DNA from: Komagataeibacter melomenusus
Lineage (GTDB): Bacteria > Pseudomonadota > Alphaproteobacteria > Acetobacterales > Acetobacteraceae
Assembly (NCBI RefSeq): GCF_013155395.1
Contig: NZ_JABJWC010000030.1
Coordinates: 1 to 43,902 of the forward strand
Length of the DNA: 43,902 bases
Direction: 5' to 3'
This document shows positions 15,888-22,813 of this stretch, in pieces (the first letter of the stretch is position 1; every line of letters begins with the position of its first letter). The position numbers and the translations under genes are program-made. Under the pieces are notes generated by a model. That model was given only the letters and a program-made list of their open reading frames with translations, did not search any database and had not been told where the DNA came from.

Positions 15888-17558
15888 ATGACACAGAATT
15901 CGGGCAGTCCAATGTTACCGGGGCATGAAAACCGCATGATGAAACGCTTCATTGCGGGTTTTACGTTAACAGCATTTGCTGGTTTAAGTCTGACTTGGGG
16001 GGCATGTCACTACAAGAAAAAAATATTTATGGACCCTGAGATGGCCGTTCATAATGCTCATACAGAAATTGAAAAAAAATGCGATGTCGGAAAACTGACT
16101 ATTTTAGGTGATTCCACTGGTATTGCGGATTATCTCCCAGAAGAAATCGGTCCAGACGTAAGAACACTTGCTGTGGGGGGAGGATCTCCACTCGAGAGTT
16201 TTTTTATAATGAAACACATCGTTAATACGTGTTCGTCTTTACCTAAGGCAGTCATTCTTTCCTTCACACCATTCAAGTTGGGTGCAGGTGCGCAGGATAT
16301 GGCATTACTTATGTGGGCTCGATCTGTTCCCTGGAATATAATCTCGTGGCAGGATACTAAGGAAATCTTGCATATTGCTAGAGAAAGTAAGGATACGCAG
16401 CTTTTTGGGTCCAAAAGTCTATTTGACATTGATGCGCGCCTGAAAATATTTCTGTATACGCATAATTTTCCGACATTCTATTTCCCGTCTTTCTTAGGGT
16501 ATTTTCAAGAGGATGTTATACGGCATGATGCATCTGCAAGAAAAAATAAATATAAACATCTTTATAATGATGCTCTTGCTGATGATGGACATGTTTCATA
16601 TGGCCAATCAGTTGAATCGCACTACCCTGATCTTGAAAGTAAAATGCATGGATACTCTATTACGCCAGAGGATGATCAATACTTAAAACGGATCGCTGAT
16701 TTATCTAAAGAGCATGGAATCCACGTTTATTTTGTGGCTCCCCCGCGTAATGCTGAATTCGTACCATTGTATGCAGCAGATATGGTCCAGAAATATGTAG
16801 ATTATATCAAAAGTGGAGAGAAAGCAGGTGAGTGGCATGTGTTAGGTGAGCCATTTAGGGAAATTCCGGCTTCTGCAGTAGGAGATGACTCTCACCTGAA
16901 TGCTCATGGAGAATACTGGTTCAGTCGCGATATCCGACGCGCTCTATTAAGCACTCCGGATGCTACTCTTGCATGGACAGATCAGGCAATTGCGCCTATG
17001 AATATATACGAAAAATCTGAAGCAAGTGTTGCAAATTGGAAGGTAATTGAGCAGAGGGGGCGGTTGCAAAATATGTTTATCGCATCAGACACTATACCTC
17101 CTCGCATGGCATATCAGATGAATGGCCCTGTTGTATCGCTTTCTATTGCACAGCCTGAATTAGAGCATAGTCAAAATGTCTTTTCCATTCAGTCTGATCC
17201 GTCTCCTATCTTGAAACAAGATAGCTATTATGTCGGTTCAATTTTCGTAAAAAATGATAAGGCTCAGTCCGCTACTTGGCGTCTTTTGTTTCCTGGTGGT
17301 TTTGATGGTGCCATTACATGGGATTTTGTGCAGCAGGAAGCACATTGGAATGGCGAGGCAAATCCACTTAATAGTGGCGTTGAAGAATGTGCAGGAGGCT
17401 GGATGCGGTTGTGGGTGAGAGGAAAAACGCGGCCATTCGGTGCAGATTATGAGAATAGTGCTTTTTCTTTTTCTAGTTCTGATGTTGCGGCAGTAAAAAT
17501 ATATGGAGCCTCATTTGAAAATAACTTTAATACTAGGAATGACTGCGCAATAGAATAG
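15888..17558 (+). CDS. Membrane-anchored SGNH (AlgJ/X-like) protein with C-terminal beta domain
   Basis: A 556-residue protein with one N-terminal membrane anchor (about residues 18-36: FIAGFTLTAFAGLSLTWGA) and a periplasmic body. SGNH motifs are LTILGDSTGIADYLP (Ser76) near the start and DDSHLNAHGEYWF (Asp333, His336) near the end of the domain. Residues 350-556 look like a beta-sandwich (VVSLSIAQPEL, SATWRLLFPGGFDG, ITWDF), possibly carbohydrate-binding. Proteins of this type complete acyl transfer to polysaccharide alongside an MBOAT, as AlgJ/AlgX do in alginate O-acetylation. It begins 22 bases after the MBOAT gene and ends the operon 15 bases from the converging phage-like gene. Confidence 0.8.
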   Translation: MTQNSGSPMLPGHENRMMKRFIAGFTLTAFAGLSLTWGACHYKKKIFMDPEMAVHNAHTEIEKKCDVGKLTILGDSTGIADYLPEEIGPDVRTLAVGGGSPLESFFIMKHIVNTCSSLPKAVILSFTPFKLGAGAQDMALLMWARSVPWNIISWQDTKEILHIARESKDTQLFGSKSLFDIDARLKIFLYTHNFPTFYFPSFLGYFQEDVIRHDASARKNKYKHLYNDALADDGHVSYGQSVESHYPDLESKMHGYSITPEDDQYLKRIADLSKEHGIHVYFVAPPRNAEFVPLYAADMVQKYVDYIKSGEKAGEWHVLGEPFREIPASAVGDDSHLNAHGEYWFSRDIRRALLSTPDATLAWTDQAIAPMNIYEKSEASVANWKVIEQRGRLQNMFIASDTIPPRMAYQMNGPVVSLSIAQPELEHSQNVFSIQSDPSPILKQDSYYVGSIFVKNDKAQSATWRLLFPGGFDGAITWDFVQQEAHWNGEANPLNSGVEECAGGWMRLWVRGKTRPFGADYENSAFSFSSSDVAAVKIYGASFENNFNTRNDCAIE

Positions 17559-17573
17559 AATATATTTAAATAA

Positions 17574-17708
17574 TTATTTTATTAGGCTATCGTGAAGCTG
17601 TAAATTTATACGTACTGCATGCAATTTAAGTGGGATCGTAACCAGCAACCCGATGAGGACGACAACGCCGCCCGCACCGGTGATGATGCCCTCCATAAAG
17701 GGCGTCAT
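17574..17708 (-). CDS. Small single-span membrane protein
   Basis: A 44-residue protein with one hydrophobic helix (GIITGAGGVVVLIGLLVTI) and a short basic tail. The ATG overlaps the TGA of the lipoprotein reading frame (17705-17707), a coupled arrangement typical of phage operons. No family recognised. It ends 15 bp from the end of the converging SGNH gene, so part of its original 3' region may have been replaced when the FkbH cassette arrived. Confidence 0.55.
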   Translation of the reverse strand: MTPFMEGIITGAGGVVVLIGLLVTIPLKLHAVRINLQLHDSLIK

Positions 17709-18293
17709 GCCGTCACCCCCAGCACCCTGAGCGCCTGCTGCACTTGTGCCTGCGAAGGGGCAGGCGTGGCGCTGGCCATTGCCCCGACGGGGCGCCGCAC
17801 GGCTACGCTGTCCAGCAGGGCCTTGAATGCCGACACGATGGTGGCCAGCGCGTTGGGCGGTATTGGCATTGGAGAGGTCGGCGCTGGCAACCTTGGTCTC
17901 CACGCCGGTGATGGCGGCGCTCAGGTCTTTCTTGACCGTGCCGAGAGCAGAGAGCACGCTGTCCACCCGGCTTTTCCAGTTCGTGTCATCATAGGTGATG
18001 GTCAGCGTGGAACCGGCCGCCGAAGAAAAGGCGTTCAGGGCAGCATCCAGGGCGGTATCGCCTGCATTGATGATGGCCACGGTCGGCGCGCCGATGGCGC
18101 TGGCCAGCGCCGCGATGCTCAGGATGGTCGAGACGGCGTTCAAGCCTGCCTGCCCGTAATCCTTGATGGCCGCCACGTTGAGGGTGAGGGTGGTGACGTT
18201 GCCGTTCTTCGTGATCGTGCAGGCCGTCAGGGCCGCGCCTGCGACCAGGGCGGACGAGCAGCGCAGGAAGGCGCGGCGGGTGGGGTTGTGCAT
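17705..18293 (-). pseudogene. Tat/lipoprotein of phage-like backbone, frameshifted
   Basis: The start MHNPTRRAFLRCSSALVAG has a twin-Arg-like motif and a lipobox ending LTAC. The body is Ala/Thr-rich (ALASAIGAPTVAIINAGDTA, ITYDDTNWKSRVDSVLSALG). Around 17855-17857 (GGG on the plus strand) the frame changes. Removing one base joins SNANTA to NALATIVSAFKALLDSVAV and gives a protein of about 195 residues that ends by ATGA overlap with the small membrane gene. Without the correction the frame runs 239 codons and fuses out-of-frame sequence to the small protein. It is a pseudogene or a homopolymer sequencing error. Confidence 0.7.
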
Positions 18294-18392
18294 GGAGGGC
18301 TTCCGTTCAAAAATCGCCCGGCTGCGGGGCGGTTACTTTGGGTTGCAATTCAGGACATATTTTCGCCCTAAAGTTGCGTATTATGAGGAGTG

Positions 18393-18434
18393 CAGCCCCG
18401 GAGTGCATCGGCCATCCACCTAGCACCGGGGCTG
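18393..18434. terminator. Inverted repeat, possible transcription terminator
   Basis: Perfect 9-bp arms (CAGCCCCGG and CCGGGGCTG) are separated by 24 bases in the 177-bp gap between the 110-residue gene and the lipoprotein gene. There is no clear T run on the minus strand, so the terminator role is uncertain. Nothing else is recognised in this gap. Confidence 0.4.
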
Positions 18435-18470
18435 TCTTCCTTAAATTTTGCGACCGTTCAGGCCAGCCGC

Positions 18471-18803
18471 TCAGCGCGCGGGCTGGCCCGGCACGACCGG
18501 GCGCTGGGCCTCGACCTTTTCCGGGGCAGGCGCTGCGGCCGGGGTCGCGCTGGCCGTGGCAGGCATGGTCTCGATCGCCGTTTTCAGGTCAGTGATGCCG
18601 GTGAGGATCTTCGTCACGGCGGCATCGATGCCCGCCAGGTCGAGGTTGGGCGCGGCGCGGGCCACGATCACCGGCACCAGCGTCTGCAGCAGGGTGCCTG
18701 CCAGTGCGATGTCAGCCTGCGCGGTGGCCGTGTCTTTCCTGCCCAGCGCGGTCTCGATCAGGGTCTCGAGGGCAGGGATGGCGGTGGTGGTTGTGTCAGC
18801 CAT
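18471..18803 (-). CDS. Small Ala/Thr-rich phage-like protein, function unknown
   Basis: A 110-residue protein, helical in the first 85 residues (AIPALETLIETALGRKDTAT, GIDAAVTKILTGITDLKTAI) with a Pro/Ala-rich tail. I start at ATG 18803, which has GGAGA eight bases upstream, rather than at 18818. No signal peptide or domain is recognised. A strong terminator precedes it, so it may have its own promoter or depend on read-through. Same strand and compositional style as the lysis genes to its right. Confidence 0.65.
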   Translation of the reverse strand: MADTTTTAIPALETLIETALGRKDTATAQADIALAGTLLQTLVPVIVARAAPNLDLAGIDAAVTKILTGITDLKTAIETMPATASATPAAAPAPEKVEAQRPVVPGQPAR

Positions 18804-18820
18804 GAGAGGCATCTCCATAC

Positions 18821-18844
18821 AAAAAAACCGCCTCGAGGGCGGTT
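18821..18844 (-). terminator. Rho-independent terminator after the lysis-like genes
   Basis: Read on the minus strand: AACCGCC, a 5-base loop, GGCGGTT, then a run of T. The 7-bp GC-rich stem and T tract are classic. It ends the unit 19926-18879 and lies just before the 110-residue gene. Confidence 0.85.
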
Positions 18845-18878
18845 GGGGGATCAGGATGATTGAGCCAGGACCGGCCAG

Positions 18879-19217
18879 TCAGGCAGGCGGGGAAGCGCGT
18901 GCAGGCGGCTTTCCGGGGCGCGTGGAGCCGGGCGGGACATCGAGGCGCTGCTCGACTTCCTGCCGGGGCACGGTGGCCGGGACCATCGCGGCCTTCTTTC
19001 CCGGCTGGTAGGCGGGCAGGTTCCACCCGCGCGCCTGGGCGATGGCGGTGACAATGGTCCAGACCAGCACCCATTTCGAGGTGGGGTCCGGCGGCCGCCA
19101 GAACCGCGCGATCAGGGCGCAGGTCGAGATCAGGAACGACAGGATCACCACGACATCCCCGGCATACTGGGCCGGGAGCATCGAGAGCACATCCTGCAGG
19201 AGCGAGAAGGGATCCAT
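18879..19217 (-). CDS. Small membrane protein, holin-like
   Basis: A 112-residue protein with two hydrophobic segments (VVVILSFLISTCALIARFW; WVLVWTIVTAIAQA) and a basic, proline-rich cytoplasmic tail. Its ATG lies one base after the stop of the endolysin-like gene, and a terminator follows, so the pair looks like a lysis cassette. The holin role is inferred from size, topology and neighbour; no family motif was recognised. Confidence 0.55.
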   Translation of the reverse strand: MDPFSLLQDVLSMLPAQYAGDVVVILSFLISTCALIARFWRPPDPTSKWVLVWTIVTAIAQARGWNLPAYQPGKKAAMVPATVPRQEVEQRLDVPPGSTRPGKPPARASPPA

Positions 19218-19218
19218 G

Positions 19219-19650
19219 TCAGGCCTCGGCAGGCTGGGGCAGGGCAGGCAGGCCGTGCAGCGCCTGGTCGATCTGGGGCAGGGTGATGTGCCCCGGTCCG
19301 TTCTCCATCAGCGTGATGCCGAAGATCATCTGCCGCATGGTCTGCGCATCGTTCAGGTCCAGCGTGGTGCCGGGCTGCACGCCCATCCGGCTGCACAGGA
19401 CATGAATATAGGCCCCGGTGGGATTTTCGCTGGGGGGCGCATAGACGGAGATGATGGCCGCCACCGTGGTCAGGCCGCGCTGCCCGTAGCGCAGCAGTTG
19501 CTCACGCAGCGCGCGGATGCCATCCGCCATGGTGGGGAAGGCGGCAAAGCGCGGGCAGGGTACGCCGGTTTCCAGATGCGCGCCGGGCTGGTGGGCAAAG
19601 TCGAGATTGCCGGGGTTATTGTTGCGAATGCCGCGCGGGAGTTCGCTCAT
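19219..19650 (-). CDS. Endolysin-like muramidase/transglycosylase (virion P5-type)
   Basis: A 143-residue protein whose start SELPRGIRNNNPGNLDF is the signature of phage structural/lytic proteins related to lysozyme. It is followed by FAAFPTMADGIRALREQLL, TTVAAIISVYAPPSEN and YIHVLCSRMGVQP. These resemble the peptidoglycan-degrading domain of virion-associated transglycosylases. I start at ATG 19650 (AAGGAA about ten bases upstream) rather than 19698. Its place between a coiled-coil membrane protein and a holin-like gene supports a lysis role. Confidence 0.75.
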   Translation of the reverse strand: MSELPRGIRNNNPGNLDFAHQPGAHLETGVPCPRFAAFPTMADGIRALREQLLRYGQRGLTTVAAIISVYAPPSENPTGAYIHVLCSRMGVQPGTTLDLNDAQTMRQMIFGITLMENGPGHITLPQIDQALHGLPALPQPAEA

Positions 19651-19684
19651 GGCGTCAGGTTCCTTTTCGGGGCATTGCCCGGGC

Positions 19685-19926
19685 TCATGGATGTCCACCG
19701 TGGAGGAGCTGGCCGAACCAGTCGCAGAAGGGCGGATAGGCGAACAGGGCGGCGGCGACGGTGCCGATCACGGTGATCAGGCCGACGATGGCCGCCCCGA
19801 TCTGGCGCAGGGCCTTCATGCCGCCGATGAGCTGGCTCATGCACTCGCGCATCTCGGTTGACAGGTCACGTACCTCGCCGCGCAGGGCGCGCAGGTCGGT
19901 CTCGGTTGATTCGACCTTGGTCTCGA
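19685..19926 (-). CDS. Coiled-coil plus membrane-span phage protein, 5' end lost to the IS
   Basis: The frame entering from the IS3 end encodes ETKVESTETDLRALRGEVRD (coiled coil), then IGAAIVGLITVIGTVAAALF (one membrane helix), FCDWFGQLL and a stop at 19685-19687. No start is seen on the far side of the IS: an in-frame TGA lies there two codons upstream of the junction. The N-terminus has therefore been removed. It resembles accessory phage lysis or XhlA-type proteins in layout only. Confidence 0.6.
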
Positions 19927-19976
19927 TGAACTGCCCCGGGTTTACCGGAGAGTAAAACTCTCGGAGGATGAGCCCT

Positions 19977-20298
19977 ATGGTAGAGAAGAAGAAGACATCG
20001 CGTTATTCGCCTGAGTTCCGTGAGCGCGCCGTGCGCCTTCTGGATGAGCATCGCTCGGATTACCCGAGCCTGTCGCGAGATTGGTGGCAAGCTGGGCTGT
20101 TCGGGCGACAGCCTGCACGACTGGTGGAAGCAGGCCCGACAGGACGCTGGGGCGCAACCGGGACCGACCACGGCCGAGACAGCACGGATCAAGGCGCTGG
20201 AGCGTGAGGTCCGTGAACTGCGTCAGGCCAATGAGATCCTCAAGAAGGCCTCGGCTTATTTTGCTCAGGTAGCGCTCGACCGCCCGTTTCGCAAATGA
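19977..20298 (+). pseudogene. IS3-family OrfA, frameshifted
   Basis: OrfA supplies the helix-turn-helix DNA-binding part of the IS3 transposase. It starts at ATG 19977 (GGAGG nine bases upstream) with SRYSPEFRERAVRLLDEHRS. Near 20062 the family sequence moves to another frame (CREIGGKLGCSGDSLHDWWK; ALEREVRELRQANEILKKAS, the leucine-zipper end). A few codons typical after DYPS also seem missing. The break lies inside OrfA, not at the programmed OrfA/OrfB slip site, so the copy is probably inactive. Confidence 0.8.
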
Positions 20299-21200
20299 TC
20301 GCGTTTATTGAAGCCTACCGTGCCGATTACGGGGTCGAGCCAATCTGTCGCGTTCTGCCGATTGCCCCGTCCACGTTTTACCAGCAGGCGTCCCTGGCAG
20401 GAGATCCGGCCAGGGCCAGCCCGCGTACCCTGCGCGATAGGGAACTGATGGAACATATCCGCCGGATCTGGCAGGATAATCGTGCTGTTTATGGTGCGCG
20501 CAAGGTCTGGCACAGCCTGCACCGTGAAGGGCGACAGGTTGCGCGCTGCACTGTTGAGCGCCTGATGCGGCAGATGGGTCTGAAGGGTGTGATCCGGGGC
20601 CGGAAGGTCATCACGACCCGTCCGGATACGGCGCGCCCCTGTCCCGATGACAGGGTCAACCGGCAGTTCCTGGCCGAGAGCCCCAACCAGTTCTGGGTCT
20701 CGGACTTTACCTATGTCCAGACCTGTAATGGCATGGTCTATGTGGCGTTCGTTATCGATGTATTTGCCCGCAGGATCGTGGGCTGGAAGGTCTCGAATTC
20801 CATGACCACCCAGTTCGTGCTCGACGCCCTTGAACAGGCCATCTGGCAACGAAAGCCCTCGGGAAACAAAGCGCTGATCCATCATTCGGACCGTGGATCA
20901 CAATACCTGTCGATCCGGTATACCGAACGCCTGGCGCTGGCTGACATTGATGCTTCGGTCGGCACGGTTGGGGACAGCTACGACAATGCACTGGCAGAGA
21001 CCATCAACGGTTTATACAAAGCCGAGGTCATCCATCATCTGGGGCCATGGAAATCCATGGCGCAGGTCGAATGGGAAACCCTCAGATGGGTGGACTGGTA
21101 CAATAACCGACGTCTGCTGGCGCCAATCGGCTACAGGCCGCCCGCCGAAGCCGAACGCGTCTTCTATGCAGATCAGAGCAGGCTTGATATCGCTGCCTGA
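20295..21200 (+). CDS. IS3-family OrfB transposase (rve integrase core)
   Basis: A 301-residue DDE recombinase. An HTH_21-like region (YRADYGVEPICRVLPIAPST; AVYGARKVWHSL) precedes the rve core with SDFTYVQTCNGMVYVAFVID (Asp), HHSDRGSQY (Asp) and NALAETINGLYKAE (Glu). The ending WVDWYNNRRLLAPIGYRPP is standard. It overlaps orfA by ATGA. It looks intact, but OrfA of the same copy is broken, so movement would need a helper copy. Confidence 0.92.
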   Translation: MIAFIEAYRADYGVEPICRVLPIAPSTFYQQASLAGDPARASPRTLRDRELMEHIRRIWQDNRAVYGARKVWHSLHREGRQVARCTVERLMRQMGLKGVIRGRKVITTRPDTARPCPDDRVNRQFLAESPNQFWVSDFTYVQTCNGMVYVAFVIDVFARRIVGWKVSNSMTTQFVLDALEQAIWQRKPSGNKALIHHSDRGSQYLSIRYTERLALADIDASVGTVGDSYDNALAETINGLYKAEVIHHLGPWKSMAQVEWETLRWVDWYNNRRLLAPIGYRPPAEAERVFYADQSRLDIAA

Positions 21201-21241
21201 TTACTGAACAAATCGCTCTCCGGTAAACCCGGGGCAGTTCA

Positions 21242-21371
21242 GATCCCCGCTCACCAGATCGACCGCATCCGCAACCATCTGCCCGACATGCAGGAAATCG
21301 CCGCCGCCATTTTCCTGTGCTGCCTTGTGTGGGGCGCGGTGATCCTGCTGGTGCTGGAGGCGCTGCCATGA
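21242..21371 (+). CDS. Small membrane protein, 5' end lost to the IS
   Basis: The open frame entering from the IS encodes IPAHQIDRIRNHLPDMQEIA, a hydrophobic helix (FLCCLVWGAVILLVLEALP) and TGA at 21369-21371, overlapping the next start. The initiator and any promoter are gone. It is the first of a series of ATGA-linked small genes leading to the integrase. Function unknown. Confidence 0.55.
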
Positions 21372-21829
21372 TGGAAACCCGCCAGCTCGATCTTGTCGAC
21401 TACCTTGCAGGCATGTCCGCGCCGCCCGCAGCGGCACCCCAGGAAAACCCGCTGGACCTGCTGCCACGCCGCCCCAAAGCTTGGGAACGCCTGATCGCCC
21501 ACGTCCCGGCCGAGGATGTCCGCATCAGCCTCTCCACGACCTGGACCCGCGTCGTGGTGGAGCAACTGCGCGAAAACGGGCGCGGTGACCTGCTGTTCGC
21601 CACCGGCAAGATCAGATCCGATGACGTGCCGCCCGACCTTATCTGGCCCGAGCCCTGCCGCCTGATCCTGATGACAGCCGCCAGCGCGGCCCGCATTCAT
21701 GAACGCTGGTGCCTGGAGGAAGCCCCCGGCACTGGTCTCACCAACACTTTCCGCTTTGCCCGGCAGCAGCACGCCGACCGGGCAGCCGTGTCGCAGCAGT
21801 TGCGTGCGCTGGCACAGGAGCAGTCATGA
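21368..21829 (+). CDS. Phage-like early protein, function unknown
   Basis: A 153-residue protein starting at tandem ATGs (21368 and 21371) that overlap the preceding stop. A short N-terminal Pro/Ala segment leads to a compact domain (KAWERLIAHVPAEDVRISLS, VVVEQLRENGRGDLLFATGK, PDLIWPEPCRLILMTAASAA). I do not recognise it. Position in a string of overlapping short genes upstream of an AlpA-like regulator and integrase suggests a role in element control or replication. Confidence 0.65.
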   Translation: MMETRQLDLVDYLAGMSAPPAAAPQENPLDLLPRRPKAWERLIAHVPAEDVRISLSTTWTRVVVEQLRENGRGDLLFATGKIRSDDVPPDLIWPEPCRLILMTAASAARIHERWCLEEAPGTGLTNTFRFARQQHADRAAVSQQLRALAQEQS

Positions 21830-22287
21830 CCGAGACGAAAACACAGGGGGCAAAGTATTACGCAGTTCCGGCGCAGCTGACTTACGCGCAGCGTGAAGCA
21901 TTTTATCACGCGTTGGACTGCGTGATGCCCTTAGAAGAAGCCTTCGCTATTGTCGGCACTCCCATCCAGCCGTACTCAAATGTGGAGACTGTTGGCTACG
22001 TGCCGGATAAGGCCAACCTGTTCGCCGACAAGCGTCTAGGCGTGACGAACATCTATCGTTCTGCTGGTGATCCGTGGTCGGTTCCTTTGGTCCGCCGCAC
22101 CGACATGGAGGCGCAGATCGCTGCGCTCAACAACAGGATAGAGCAGCTCAAAAGCTGTCTGGCCAATATCCGCGCAACCTGCCTGCAGGCAGGCGAGGGA
22201 CCGACACCAGCCAACAGTATGGTCGCTGCCGGTATGAGGGCCATGCACCTGGCCGATGCGGCCCTGAACGGGGAGGGGCGGGCATGA
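21826..22287 (+). CDS. Phage-like protein with coiled-coil segment, function unknown
   Basis: A 153-residue protein (start in the ATGA overlap at 21826). It has an N-terminal aromatic region (YYAVPAQLTYAQREAFYHAL), then a helix with heptad character (DMEAQIAALNNRIEQLKSCL). The stop overlaps the next start. No family recognised; it is coupled to its neighbours and probably expressed with them. Confidence 0.65.
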   Translation: MTETKTQGAKYYAVPAQLTYAQREAFYHALDCVMPLEEAFAIVGTPIQPYSNVETVGYVPDKANLFADKRLGVTNIYRSAGDPWSVPLVRRTDMEAQIAALNNRIEQLKSCLANIRATCLQAGEGPTPANSMVAAGMRAMHLADAALNGEGRA

Positions 22288-22508
22288 GCGACCTCGCCAG
22301 TCACCCGATCCTGCAGGGCCTCGAGTTCGGGCGCGAGATCTACAGCATCGAGATCCACGGCAACGGCCGGGGCGACTATGTGGGCATCGTGCGCGAGGAT
22401 GATGGCCCGTGCCGCATCGTGTTCCGTGGCCCGCTGGTAACCGAGAACGGCCGCAAGCTCATTCGGGCGCGCGGCACACTGGCCTGGCCGAAGGATACGG
22501 GAACATGA
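22284..22508 (+). CDS. Small phage-like protein, function unknown
   Basis: A 74-residue protein with mostly beta-type sequence (YSIEIHGNGRGDYVGIVRED, CRIVFRGPLVTENGRKLIRA). It starts in an ATGA overlap at 22284 and ends in another at 22505-22508. No recognisable domain, signal or membrane span. Confidence 0.6.
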   Translation: MSDLASHPILQGLEFGREIYSIEIHGNGRGDYVGIVREDDGPCRIVFRGPLVTENGRKLIRARGTLAWPKDTGT

Positions 22509-22813
22509 AAGATGCATCACGCCTGCCGCACTGGCCGCGTGCGATGAGCGAAGAAATGGCAGCGGCTTATGCGGGCGGCATCAGTGTTGCCACACTCAGG
22601 CGAGAGGTCTCGGAAGGCCGAGCCCCTCGGCCACATCATATCTCCGGTCGCCGTGTCGTGTGGTTCATTGAAGAACTGGATGCATGGATGGATCGGATCA
22701 AAGGACAGGCCGCCTTAACTCAGCCCGAACAGAAGCAAAAAACGAATTCATGGGCTGCAGCAGCTGCTGCAGCAGGAAAGACCAGTGGCCAACGTCGTTC
22801 TCCCTTACGTTAA
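22505..22813 (+). CDS. AlpA-like helix-turn-helix protein, putative excisionase
   Basis: A 102-residue protein with a winged-helix AlpA/MerR-like core (MSEEMAAAYAGGISVATLRR, then ISGRRVVWFIEELDAWMDRI) as found in excisionases and regulators next to integrases. The C-terminal tail contains a run of seven alanines encoded by a GCAGCAGCTGCTGC-type repeat. It overlaps the integrase start by 29 bases. It likely binds the att or integrase promoter region. Confidence 0.75.
   Translation: MKDASRLPHWPRAMSEEMAAAYAGGISVATLRREVSEGRAPRPHHISGRRVVWFIEELDAWMDRIKGQAALTQPEQKQKTNSWAAAAAAAGKTSGQRRSPLR

Larger units (their letters stand above)
19927..21241 (+). mobile_element. IS3-family insertion sequence with 26-bp terminal repeats
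   Basis: A 1315-bp element bounded by perfect 26-bp inverted repeats (19927-19952 and 21216-21241) beginning TGAACTGCCCCGGG. It carries orfA (frameshifted) and orfB (intact) in the usual overlapping order. I see no 3-5 bp target duplication: the left flank ends CTCGA and the right begins GATCC. The genes on both sides are missing their 5' ends, pointing to an insertion followed by adjacent deletion. Confidence 0.92.

Noticed and set aside
17619-18371. 250-codon plus-strand open frame across the lipoprotein gene
   Set aside because: Antisense shadow; the minus strand has a signal peptide, lipobox and coupled start.
20040-20298. Programmed frameshift in the IS3 orfA
   Set aside because: The frame change is in the middle of OrfA, before the leucine zipper, not at the OrfA/OrfB junction, and codons appear missing.
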